Shown here in pieces: positions 41,906 through 49,168 of a DNA stretch of 64,000 nt. Source of the stretch: Paraburkholderia antibiotica (lineage in GTDB: Bacteria; Pseudomonadota; Gammaproteobacteria; Burkholderiales; Burkholderiaceae); NCBI RefSeq assembly GCF_012927125.1, contig NZ_JABBFZ010000005.1, forward strand, positions 248,001 to 312,000, given 5' to 3'. A program made the position numbers and the translations under genes. Within the stretch, counting starts at the first letter, position 1; every line of letters begins with the position of its first letter. The notes under the pieces were generated by a model, which was given only the letters and a program-made list of their open reading frames with translations, did no database searches and had not been told where the DNA came from.

Positions 41906-42555
41906 ATACGGGTAGGTCGATGGTTTCTGCAAAGCCAAAACGGCAGATAGTCCTGCGTACTTGGCGGGGACGAGTTTCTACGGCAAGTATAGCGCTGACG
42001 CTGAGGAACTCACGAAAGCCTTGTCATTTTTCTGTGTGGTCTCACATCCGTCAATTGTCCGCTGTCGAACTGATGCTTGCTCGATTTGCCAACGAGGTAC
42101 CTCTGTCACGATAGTCTGTCCCAGCCATTAAGACAGTGGTAGCGCCCTTCACATGAAGTGCTGACTCTAGTGAGCGCCCAACTGGCGCTTTCTAGGCTCA
42201 TCGCGGCTACCGGAAAGGCATTTGGAGCGCACACTAGAATCACTTGGACGATACATGATGTGGCTTTGGGTCATTTCGATGTTGGTGTCATTTTGCGCAT
42301 CTCTCGATAATTGAAGTGATGCGCGCATGCTGTTTGACTAGTGCGCGGGGCGCGACGTGTTTTGAGAAACGCGCGGTATTGTGTGATGTTTGTATAAGCC
42401 ATCGTATCGACCGCGCCGCCGTTCACGCGAAACGCCGCGCCCGTGGTCATGATGCAGGCTTCAACTGAACTGGCGCCCCAGCCGCCCGAAAGCGCGTCGC
42501 TATAATGATTTTCCATCTGTCCGTCCCCTCCCACCTTCCTCGACCGCTCGCCGCC
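41906..42555. other. Gene-free stretch upstream of the ATPase and modE
   Basis: About 650 bases divergent between the ATPase gene and modE. No coding frame with a plausible protein is seen. It must hold the promoter of the ATPase pair and of modE; the only clear box is TATAAT at 42501-42506 for modE. The composition returns to high GC at about 42400, marking the right edge of the island. Confidence 0.5.
42501..42506 (+). promoter_or_regulatory. -10 box of modE
   Basis: Perfect TATAAT 50 bases upstream of ATG 42556. This argues against the in-frame start at 42505, which would lie inside the promoter. The -35 region is not consensus. Confidence 0.55.
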
Positions 42556-43401
42556 ATGACCTCCGACCGCACCGACCCTCCGCACGATTCCCTCGAACTC
42601 GGCGGCTCCGTCTGGTTTCAGGCCGGCTCGCAGACGCTCGGCGGCGCGGCGCGCATCGCGCTGCTCGCGGCGATCGGCGAAACCGGCTCGATCACGAGCG
42701 CGGCGAAGGCGGTCGGCATCAGCTACAAGGGCGCGTGGGACGCTGTCGATACGATGAACAACCTCGCCGGCGAACCGCTCGTCGTGCGGCTGACCGGCGG
42801 CAAGGGTGGCGGCGGCACCACGCTCACGCCGCGCGCGGTGAAGCTGATCGACACGTTTCGCGCGGTCGAGCGCGAGCATCGGCGCTTTCTGGAGCGCGCG
42901 GGCGCGGCGATCGGCGAGGGCTTCGCGACGGACTGGGATCTGATCGGCCGCATCGGCGTGAAGACGAGCGCGCGCAATCAGTTCTACGGCACGGTGTCGG
43001 CGCTCGTGCGCGGCAGCGTTAACGACGAGGTGTCGCTCGTGCTGCCCGGCGGCCAGACCCTCGTCGCCGTGCTCACACACGAGAGCACCGAGGCGCTGGG
43101 GCTCGTCGAAGGCGCGGCGGCGTTTGCGCTGATCAAGGCGTCGTGGGTCGTGCTGCTCGTCGCGGGTGATGGCGACGGCGACACGCCGCTCAAGCTGTCG
43201 GCGCGCAATCAGTTGCGCGGTACCGTGCAGAGCGTGAAGCGCGGCGCGGTGAATGCGGAGGTGTCGCTGGGATTGGCGGGCGGCGCGGTTATCACCGCGA
43301 TCGTGACCAACGGCAGCGTCGACATGCTCGGTTTGCACGAAGGCGTGAGCGCGATTGCGGCGTTCAAGGCGTCGAGCGTGATACTGGGCGTGAAGGATTG
43401 A
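42556..43401 (+). CDS. modE: Molybdate-responsive regulator ModE
   Basis: 281 aa. The N-terminal winged helix (ARIALLAAIGETGSITSAAKAVGISYKGAWDAV in pieces) is typical of ModE, followed by two tandem MOP/TOBE molybdate-binding domains (~135-205, ARNQFYGTVSALVRG, and ~210-280, ARNQLRGTVQSVKRG). Molybdate-bound ModE represses mod transport genes and activates some molybdoenzyme operons. The modABC operon lies immediately downstream on the opposite strand (convergent). The start at 42556 is supported by the promoter box at 42501. Confidence 0.95.
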   Translation: MTSDRTDPPHDSLELGGSVWFQAGSQTLGGAARIALLAAIGETGSITSAAKAVGISYKGAWDAVDTMNNLAGEPLVVRLTGGKGGGGTTLTPRAVKLIDTFRAVEREHRRFLERAGAAIGEGFATDWDLIGRIGVKTSARNQFYGTVSALVRGSVNDEVSLVLPGGQTLVAVLTHESTEALGLVEGAAAFALIKASWVVLLVAGDGDGDTPLKLSARNQLRGTVQSVKRGAVNAEVSLGLAGGAVITAIVTNGSVDMLGLHEGVSAIAAFKASSVILGVKD

Positions 43402-43492
43402 CGGTGGTCGCAGTCGAGGGTCGTTCGAAGGCCCAAGACCGAAGGCCCGGGGCCGGCAGTGCAATCGAAAGAGCGGAGCAAAACCACCGCGT

Positions 43493-44203
43493 TCAACGCG
43501 GCGACGCCTCGCTCCGCGCATACCCCGCGAACGGCTGATCTTCCTGCACGCGGCCGTCGTTGACCTGCACGACCTGATCGCCGAACGCGGCGACGTCGTC
43601 GGGATCGTGCGTGATCAGCACCATCGGAATGTCGAGCCGCGTTTGCAGATCCGATAGCTCGCGCCGCATGCGCTGGCGCAACGCGCTATCGAGCGCGGAA
43701 AACGGTTCGTCGAGCAGCAGCAGGCGCGGCTGCGAAACCAGCGCGCGCGCCAGCGCGACCCGCTGTTTCTGGCCGCCCGACAACTGCACCGGATGATTGC
43801 CCGCGACCCCCTTCAACTCCAGCGCGTCGAGCCAGTAATCGACCTGCGGATGCGAGCCGCGCGCACGCGGATTGAACCAGCCCTGACGCAGCCCGAAGCC
43901 GATGTTCTGCCGCACGTTCAGATGCGGAAACAGCGCGTAGTCCTGAAACAGATACGCGATCTTGCGTGCCTGCGGCTTCTGGTCGACGCCGTTCGCGCTG
44001 TCGAACAGCGTGGTGCCGTGCAGCGTGATCGAGCCTTCGTCGGGGCGCAGCAGGCCGGCGATCGCCTGCAAGGTCAGGCTCTTGCCCGCGCCGGACGGCC
44101 CGAACAGCACGAGCCGCTGGGTGTTCGCGCTGAACGCGACGTCGAGCGTGAAGTGCCGCTCGGCGCTCTGGAAGCTTTTGCGGATGGCGACCTGGAGCGG
44201 CAT
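43493..44203 (-). CDS. modC: Molybdate ABC transporter ATP-binding protein
   Basis: 236 aa. ABC ATPase: Walker A GPSGAGKS (~36-43), signature LSGGQKQRVALARAL, Walker B LLLLDEPFSALD, and the switch His in VLITHDPDDV. It is shorter than E. coli ModC because it lacks the C-terminal MOP regulatory domain, so molybdate feedback on the transporter itself may be absent. It starts one base after the modB stop and is the last gene of modABC. It powers molybdate import. Confidence 0.93.
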   Translation of the reverse strand: MPLQVAIRKSFQSAERHFTLDVAFSANTQRLVLFGPSGAGKSLTLQAIAGLLRPDEGSITLHGTTLFDSANGVDQKPQARKIAYLFQDYALFPHLNVRQNIGFGLRQGWFNPRARGSHPQVDYWLDALELKGVAGNHPVQLSGGQKQRVALARALVSQPRLLLLDEPFSALDSALRQRMRRELSDLQTRLDIPMVLITHDPDDVAAFGDQVVQVNDGRVQEDQPFAGYARSEASPR

Positions 44204-44204
44204 G

Positions 44205-44879
44205 TCAGCGCGACCTCAGAAGCGTGTGCTGCGGCACCAGGCGTCCCGCGAGCAGCAGAATCGCCACGCAGGTGACTGAGGTCACGAGCACGAGGACGTT
44301 GGCGGTGCTGTCGTCGCCGGCCTGCACCGCCGAATAGACCGCGACCGACAAGGTTTGCGTGCGGCCCGGCAGATTGCCGGCGATCATCAGCGTCGCGCCG
44401 AATTCGCCGAGCGCGCGCGCGAACGCGAGCAGGCCGCCGGCGAGGATGCCGCGCGCGGCGAGCGGCAGCGTCACGCGGAAAAACAGCGCCGTTTCGCTGA
44501 CGCCGAGCGTGCGCGCCGCGCGCTCGAGTTGCGGATCGACGCCTTCGAACGCGGCGCGCGCCGACTTCAGCACGAGCGGAAACGCGACCACCGTCGATGC
44601 GATCACCGCGCCCTGCCACGTGAACACGAGCTGGATGTCGAAGCGGTCGAGCCACGCGCCGATCACGCCGCGCCGGCCGAGCAGCACCAGCAGGTAGTAG
44701 CCGAGCACGGTGGGCGGCAGCACGAGCGGCAGCATCAGCAGCGAATCGATCACGTCGCGTGCGCCGGAGCGCCAGCGCGACAGACCGAGCGCCGCCGCGA
44801 CGCCGAGCACGAGATTGAGCACAGTGGCCCAGCCCGCCACTTTCAGCGACAGCAGCAGCGGAACCCAGGCCTGTTGCAT
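44205..44879 (-). CDS. modB: Molybdate ABC transporter permease
   Basis: 224 aa with five predicted membrane segments. The EAA cytoplasmic loop that docks on ModC is seen as ERAARTLGVSETALFFRVTLPLAARGILAG in parts (~residues 138-165). PPTVLGYYLLVLLG is typical of ModB. It forms the inner-membrane channel for molybdate, lies 22 bases after modA and one base before modC. Confidence 0.94.
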   Translation of the reverse strand: MQQAWVPLLLSLKVAGWATVLNLVLGVAAALGLSRWRSGARDVIDSLLMLPLVLPPTVLGYYLLVLLGRRGVIGAWLDRFDIQLVFTWQGAVIASTVVAFPLVLKSARAAFEGVDPQLERAARTLGVSETALFFRVTLPLAARGILAGGLLAFARALGEFGATLMIAGNLPGRTQTLSVAVYSAVQAGDDSTANVLVLVTSVTCVAILLLAGRLVPQHTLLRSR

Positions 44880-44901
44880 GAGCGTGCGCCTCTCGCGTGG
44901 A

Positions 44902-45675
44902 TCAGTGCGCCGGCTTGAAGCCGTACTTCGCGAGCACCGCCTGGCCGGCCGGCGACAGCACGAAGTCGATGAAGGCCTGCGCCGAGGTCGCCTGGCGGCT
45001 GCCTTCGACGCGCGCGATCGGGTACGTGACGGGCGTTTGCGTCGGCAGCGTCAGCGCGACCTTGACCTTGTCCGGCATGATCGCGGCGTCGGTGCCGAAC
45101 ACGAAGCCGGCGTCGACTTCGCCGCGCGCGACGTAGTCGAGACTCTGGCGCACGTTCGACGCCAGCACCGCCTTTGCGCTGACCGCGTCCCACACGCCGG
45201 CGGCTTGCAGCGCGCCCTGCGTATAACGGCCGACCGGCACCGAGGCCGGATCGCCGAACGCGACGCGCTTCACGTTCGGGCCCGTCAGTTCGTTGAGGTT
45301 GGCGGGCGCCAGATGGCTGTCGGCCGGCACGATCAGCACCAGCGAATTGGCGGCGAAGTCGCGTCGTGTGGACGGCACGATCACTTTTTCCGCGGCGGCC
45401 TTGTCCATCGCTTTCTGATCCGCGGACGCGAACACGTCGGCGGGCGCGCCCTTGACGATTTGCTGCATCAGCACATCGGACGCGCCGAAGTTCATCAGGA
45501 CCTTGGTGCCCGGATGCTGCTGCTCGAACGCGTCGCCGACCGCCTTGAACGCGTTGGTCAGGCTGGCTGCGGCGGACACCACGAGTTCGTCGGCGTGCGC
45601 ATTCACGCTGACGAGAACGGAGACGGCGCTCGCGGCGCACAGCGCGTATTGCTTCAGATGGCGGGAAAGTGTCAT
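44902..45675 (-). CDS. modA: Molybdate-binding periplasmic protein
   Basis: 257 aa. Signal peptide MTLSRHLKQYALCAASAVSVLVSVNAHA, then mature ELVVSAAASLTNAF, the ModA opening with the oxyanion-binding Ser. NFGASDVLMQQIVKGAPADVFASAD and later ARGEVDAGFVFGTDA are conserved binding segments. It captures molybdate (or tungstate) for ModBC. ATG 45675 is at the start of the signal peptide; the frame stays open far upstream but that is not coding. An inverted repeat at 45721-45750 is a likely ModE operator. Confidence 0.95.
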   Translation of the reverse strand: MTLSRHLKQYALCAASAVSVLVSVNAHADELVVSAAASLTNAFKAVGDAFEQQHPGTKVLMNFGASDVLMQQIVKGAPADVFASADQKAMDKAAAEKVIVPSTRRDFAANSLVLIVPADSHLAPANLNELTGPNVKRVAFGDPASVPVGRYTQGALQAAGVWDAVSAKAVLASNVRQSLDYVARGEVDAGFVFGTDAAIMPDKVKVALTLPTQTPVTYPIARVEGSRQATSAQAFIDFVLSPAGQAVLAKYGFKPAH

Positions 45676-45720
45676 GAAGGACCTGGAAGTCGGACGTGGA
45701 CGGAAGCAGCGGCTTAAAAG

Positions 45721-45750
45721 CGCTATCGTAATATATGCGCGGTTATAGCG
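45721..45750 (-). promoter_or_regulatory. Putative ModE operator upstream of modABC
   Basis: CGCTAT (45721-45726) and ATAGCG (45745-45750) are perfect inverted arms, matching the CGnTAT half-sites of ModE boxes. A minus-strand TATATT (45735-45730), a plausible -10 element, lies between the arms, 55 bases before modA, so bound ModE would block transcription. The spacing (18) is wider than the E. coli operators, which lowers confidence. Confidence 0.55.
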
Positions 45751-45875
45751 GTGCATGCAGCCGACGCTTCGACGCCGCGTTTCACGGGTGAGCGTGAAGC
45801 GCGGCGTCGAAGCGTCAAAAAATAGGAAAAAAGCTCGGGAAAGTCCGGAAGCAGCCGGGCGCGGCGACTGGCCGC

Positions 45876-46577
45876 TCAGCTGACGGAGACGCGCGGCGGC
45901 TCGAGCGTATTGAGCGTTTGCGACAGCGGCGCGGCGGTCGGGCGGAAGTCGCGCTCGGCCTTCCATTTCGCGCGGATGAACGGCCGGTCGTGGCCGGACA
46001 CCTTGAGCGCGATATGCGTGACCCAGCGCTGGGTCGGCACGTGCACGCCGTGCATCGCGACGGCCAGCACCATCATGCTGATGGCCACCGGCAGCGCCGA
46101 CAGCCGGCCCGGCTCGGCATTCCACGCGATGCGCACGAACACCAGCGCGGCGAGCGCGCCGACGAGGCAGCCGGTCACCGCTTCGGACGGCGAATGCGCG
46201 CTCAGCACGACGCGCGACAGGCCCACGGCGATGCCGGCGGCGAGCCCGGCCAGCACGCCGAGCAGCCGGATGGCCGGACGCGCCGGCAACAGCATCAGGA
46301 ATAGCGTGACGGGATAGACCGTCGTGGATAGCATGGCGTGACCGCTGACGCCGGTGAAATCGAGTTCGCGCACGCCGATGCCCCAGCCGAGGAACGCGAG
46401 CTTGGTGACGGTCACGATACCGATCGCCGTGCCGAGCAGGGCCAGCCAGTAGGCCGCGAGCCGCCACGAGTAGCCGACCGCCAGCCATATCGCGATGGCG
46501 AATGCGAGCGGCAGCGTCATACCGGCGCCGCCGAGGCTGGTGATCGAGTACCACAGATGGATCGGTAAATCGGGCAT
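45876..46577 (-). CDS. PAP2 superfamily phosphatase, membrane protein
   Basis: 233 aa with about six hydrophobic segments. The PAP2 core motifs are SGHAML (motif 2) and SRVVLSAHSPSE (motif 3), in which the usual terminal Asp is Glu. Motif 1 (KxxxxxxRP) is not clear, so activity is somewhat uncertain. Family members remove phosphate from lipid phosphates such as undecaprenyl-PP or phosphatidate. ATG 46577 is the start before the first membrane segment (LPIHLWYSITSLGG); an in-frame GTG at 46667 would add 30 residues. It follows modA divergently from nothing and stands alone. Confidence 0.8.
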   Translation of the reverse strand: MPDLPIHLWYSITSLGGAGMTLPLAFAIAIWLAVGYSWRLAAYWLALLGTAIGIVTVTKLAFLGWGIGVRELDFTGVSGHAMLSTTVYPVTLFLMLLPARPAIRLLGVLAGLAAGIAVGLSRVVLSAHSPSEAVTGCLVGALAALVFVRIAWNAEPGRLSALPVAISMMVLAVAMHGVHVPTQRWVTHIALKVSGHDRPFIRAKWKAERDFRPTAAPLSQTLNTLEPPRVSVS

Positions 46578-46939
46578 GGCAGGAGCGCGACGCGGGTCGC
46601 GTGGAATCGGGTTGGTGGAAATCGGCGCGAGGCCGGCATCGGACGCCGCCGCGGCCCGGTTCGACACACTCGGGAATTAACCGCCAGTATAGACGGGTGG
46701 CGAATCACGGTCTTGCGGCGCACCGCGCTTTCGTCCGCCCAATGTGGGCTGCCGAACGGGCGATGTCGGGGTTTGACGGCGACGTGGCGGCAAGGTTCGC
46801 CGTGGCCGAAATTGGGGATGAGTTGGCCGTGCCGGTCTTCAGCAACGCATGAAGAATGATGTTATTGTGCATTGCACAACTTCCTGCGTTCCGGTGATTT
46901 TGCCGGTCTGCACTGTCCCTTTTTGCGAGGTTATCGCCG
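46578..46939. other. Divergent intergenic region, PAP2 / PHB-depolymerase gene
   Basis: About 360 bases. The only notable element is the perfect inverted repeat at 46865-46879. Nothing coding is supported. Confidence 0.5.
46865..46879. promoter_or_regulatory. Palindrome TTGTGCA-T-TGCACAA, candidate operator
   Basis: Perfect 7-bp arms with a single central base, 60 bases upstream of the PHB-depolymerase-family gene start. TGCA/TTGC-type motifs are seen upstream of polyhydroxybutyrate genes, so PhaR is a possible binder, but that is conjecture. Confidence 0.45.
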
Positions 46940-48124
46940 ATGGCAAAAAGCCTGTCGAAAATCTGGCTGCGCGGTCTCAAGCGCCTACTCGCGATTCAGA
47001 CCGAACACGCGCAGAAAACCGCCAAGCGAACGTCGGCGCGACCCATTCGTGCCGCCGCCAACAAACCGTCGAGCAAGGCTCGTCCGCTGAAGCCGGCTGC
47101 CGCATTGCGCACGCCCACGAGGCGCGAAGCGCCGCGCGAGTCGCGGGTGCGACCACGCGCGGCTGCGTGGGCAAGCGGTTCGTGGACCCGCTCGTTCCAT
47201 TCCGCGCCGGCCGCCCCGGGCAGGCTCGTCAATCATTTGCAGTACGGCCTCTACATTCCGTCCGGCCACGCACACGAGGCGCTGCCGCTCGTCGTGATGC
47301 TGCACGGTTGTACCCAGTCCATCGACGAATTCGCCGAAGGCACGCGCATGAACCTGCTCGCCGACCGCTACGGTTTCGCGGTGGTCTACCCGGAGCAGTC
47401 GAAGCACGCGCACTCTCATCGCTGCTGGCATTGGTACGACTCTGGCGACAGCGCGGGCGGCGCCGAGGCGCGCGCGGTGGTGTCGCTGGTCGATGCGCTG
47501 GTCGAGCAGCACGGCTTCGACTCCGGGCGCGTCTATGTGGCGGGGATTTCGGCGGGCGCGGGCCTGAGCGCGCTGCTGGCCGTCAAATATCCGAGTCATT
47601 TCGCCGCAGTGGCGCTCCATTCTGGCCCCGCTTTCGGCGAGGCCCGCACCGGCATCACGGCAATGGACGTGATGCGACGCGGCACACGCCGCGAACCGGT
47701 CGAACTGGTAGACGCGATGACCGACGTCGCGCAGTACCCGGGCATGCCGGCGCTGATCATTCACGGCGACGCCGATCACGTGGTGGCGCCGGTCAACGCG
47801 GACCAGCTGGCGACGCAGTTCCTGCGCCTGAATCGCCTTATCGATGCGGACGGCGTCCGCAAGGCCGGCGAGATGCGCGAGGACCGCAAGGGCGGCGTCG
47901 TGATGCGCGACTATGTGCGCGGCGGCCGGCGCGTGGTGCGGGTGTGTCGCGTACAGGGGCTGGGCCACGCGTGGGCTGGCGGCGACGACGCGGTGCCGTT
48001 TCATTCGTCGAAAGGCCCGGATGCGAGCGCGATGGTGTGGGAATTCTTCAGGCATCAGCGTCGTCCGGACGCGGGGCATCTTGCAGAAAGCACCGTGGTG
48101 GCGGCTTCGTCGGCCGGCAGATGA
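46940..48124 (+). CDS. PHB depolymerase family esterase (alpha/beta hydrolase)
   Basis: 394 aa. The catalytic domain (~95-394) has LPLVVMLHGCTQ (oxyanion region), nucleophile Ser in GISAG, Asp in IIHGDADHVV and His in GLGHAWAGGD, the layout of the extracellular-type PHB depolymerase/LpqC group. The first ~85 residues are a basic, Ala/Arg/Lys-rich tail with no obvious signal peptide, so export is doubtful; it could bind PHB granules or polyanions. Substrates may be short-chain polyhydroxyalkanoate or other esters. ATG 46940 follows a GAGGTTATCGCCG stretch. Confidence 0.87.
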   Translation: MAKSLSKIWLRGLKRLLAIQTEHAQKTAKRTSARPIRAAANKPSSKARPLKPAAALRTPTRREAPRESRVRPRAAAWASGSWTRSFHSAPAAPGRLVNHLQYGLYIPSGHAHEALPLVVMLHGCTQSIDEFAEGTRMNLLADRYGFAVVYPEQSKHAHSHRCWHWYDSGDSAGGAEARAVVSLVDALVEQHGFDSGRVYVAGISAGAGLSALLAVKYPSHFAAVALHSGPAFGEARTGITAMDVMRRGTRREPVELVDAMTDVAQYPGMPALIIHGDADHVVAPVNADQLATQFLRLNRLIDADGVRKAGEMREDRKGGVVMRDYVRGGRRVVRVCRVQGLGHAWAGGDDAVPFHSSKGPDASAMVWEFFRHQRRPDAGHLAESTVVAASSAGR

Positions 48125-48160
48125 GGCAGTAACAACACTTTGGAAATGAAGAGTGGCGTC

Positions 48161-48196
48161 ATCCTAGGGTTTTCCCTATAATACGGGTTATCCCTT
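48161..48196 (+). promoter_or_regulatory. Nested palindromes around the -10 box of the DUF3563 gene
   Basis: AGGG-TTTT-CCCT (48166-48177) is followed by the -10 box TATAAT (48177-48182) and GGG-TTAT-CCC (48185-48194). No consensus -35 is seen. A regulator binding both palindromes would straddle the -10. Confidence 0.5.
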
Positions 48197-48233
48197 AGTA
48201 GTAAACGCTTAGTCTCCATTGCCGAGGTCGACC

Positions 48234-48416
48234 ATGTATCTGCTTAGCCGCCTGTTTCTGTTTCTGACCAAATCGCCGGACCAGCTCGCCAAAGAGCGCG
48301 CCGACGCCTATCTTGCCGAAGCCACCGATCTGTACGATCTCGAATTCCGCATGCGCAAGCTCGATCGCGAAGCCAACGTGCGTCAGCCGTCGTGGATGAG
48401 CCAGCACTACGGCTGA
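48234..48416 (+). CDS. DUF3563 family small protein
   Basis: 60 aa: MYLLSRLFLFLTKSPDQ, then an acidic/basic helix (RADAYLAEATDLYDLEFRMR) and an end PSWMSQHYG. This short sequence belongs to a family (DUF3563) common in Burkholderia; function unknown, possibly amphipathic and membrane-associated. GAGGTC lies 6 bases before ATG 48234, deciding the start over an in-frame ATG at 48219. It has its own promoter region with palindromes and is followed by a hairpin terminator. Confidence 0.82.
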   Translation: MYLLSRLFLFLTKSPDQLAKERADAYLAEATDLYDLEFRMRKLDREANVRQPSWMSQHYG

Positions 48417-48480
48417 TCCGGCGCTGACCGCTGGCATTAGTCGTCAGCATTAATCGTCGGCATCAGGCTGTAGCAATCGG

Positions 48481-48510
48481 AACATCGGCGCGTCGTGAGG
48501 CGCCGGTGTT
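48481..48510 (+). terminator. Hairpin downstream of the DUF3563 gene
   Basis: AACATCGGCGC (48481-48491) pairs with GCGCCGGTGTT (48500-48510), 11 bp with one G-U, loop of 8. A short TT/G tail follows. Probably ends the small-protein transcript. Confidence 0.5.
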
Positions 48511-48641
48511 TGGGGTGAGCCGCTCAGGCTGTCGCCTGGAAATTCCCCCGTTTCCCCTGTTTCACCCGCCATACGGCCTTCGCGGCCAGTCAACTAATCA
48601 ACCGATTCACCGTCCAGCGGCTCGACGCAGCCCCGCCTGGT

Positions 48642-49100
48642 TCAGGTAACCGGATTCATCTGCCACAACGCGTAGTTCAACAGCGCCGCATACGCGACCC
48701 ACACGACGTACGGCACCAGCAGCACGCCCGCGAGTCGATCGCGTCGCCAGAACATGTAGGTCAGCGCGACGATCAGCACCAGCAGAATCAGGATGTCGAT
48801 CAGGCCCGCGTCCGGCCGATGCAGGCCGAAAAACAGCCACATCCACGCCGCGTTGAACAACAACTGCACGACCCACAGCACGATCGCCGCGGTCACGCCG
48901 TCGCGCTTCCAGACGCGCCACGCCGAAAACGCCATCAGCACGTAGAGCACGGTCCAGACCGGTGGGAACACCCAGTTCGGTGGATTGAAGACGGGTTTTT
49001 GCAGACCGGCATACCACGCGTCCGGCAGCGACAGACTCGCGGCCCAGCCGGCCGCCAGCGTCAGGATCAGAAACACGAGCAGCGACGGCAGACGGCGCAT
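48642..49100 (-). CDS. tspO: TspO/MBR family protein (tryptophan-rich sensory protein)
   Basis: 152 aa with five membrane helices and many Trp residues. Family motifs: WYAGLQKPVFNPPNWVFPPVWTVLYV in pieces, LFNAAWMWLFFGL, and PYVVWVAYAALLNYALW. TspO binds porphyrins/tetrapyrroles and modulates stress and pigment responses in bacteria. ATG 49100 is chosen because GAGGGG is 6 bases upstream; an in-frame GTG at 49106 lies right on the ribosome site. It follows the photolyase gene on the same strand (68 bases), a frequent pairing that suggests a light/oxidative-stress theme. Confidence 0.93.
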   Translation of the reverse strand: MRRLPSLLVFLILTLAAGWAASLSLPDAWYAGLQKPVFNPPNWVFPPVWTVLYVLMAFSAWRVWKRDGVTAAIVLWVVQLLFNAAWMWLFFGLHRPDAGLIDILILLVLIVALTYMFWRRDRLAGVLLVPYVVWVAYAALLNYALWQMNPVT

Positions 49101-49168
49101 CTTCACCCCCTCGGACGTTGTTCTTCAATGATGTACGCAACAACCTAAGCAACGACGTAAGCGACCAC

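Larger units (their letters stand above)
39858..42555. other. AT-richer accessory island between tautomerase and modE
   Basis: Base composition changes sharply: a hand count gives 30 G/C of 60 in 40141-40200 against roughly 43 of 60 in modE (42661-42720). Codon use in the two genes inside (ATT, AAT, TTT, TCT are common) is unlike the neighbours. The 279-base left spacer and the ~600-base right spacer contain no recognisable gene, tRNA, att repeat or transposase. Foreign origin is inferred. Confidence 0.75.

Noticed and set aside
41920..42114. Short + strand frame (64 aa) upstream of modE in the island
   Set aside because: No ribosome site, no recognisable domain, and it overlaps the start region of the ATPase gene on the other strand.
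45676..46554. Long upstream extension of the modA frame
   Set aside because: It runs through the modA promoter and antisense to the PAP2 gene's frame set, and the signal peptide begins at 45675. No ribosome site or motif supports the extension.
46849..48132. A 427-codon frame overlapping the PHB-depolymerase gene in another frame
   Set aside because: Arg/Ala-rich shadow; the alternative frame has the catalytic Ser, Asp and His of the esterase family.
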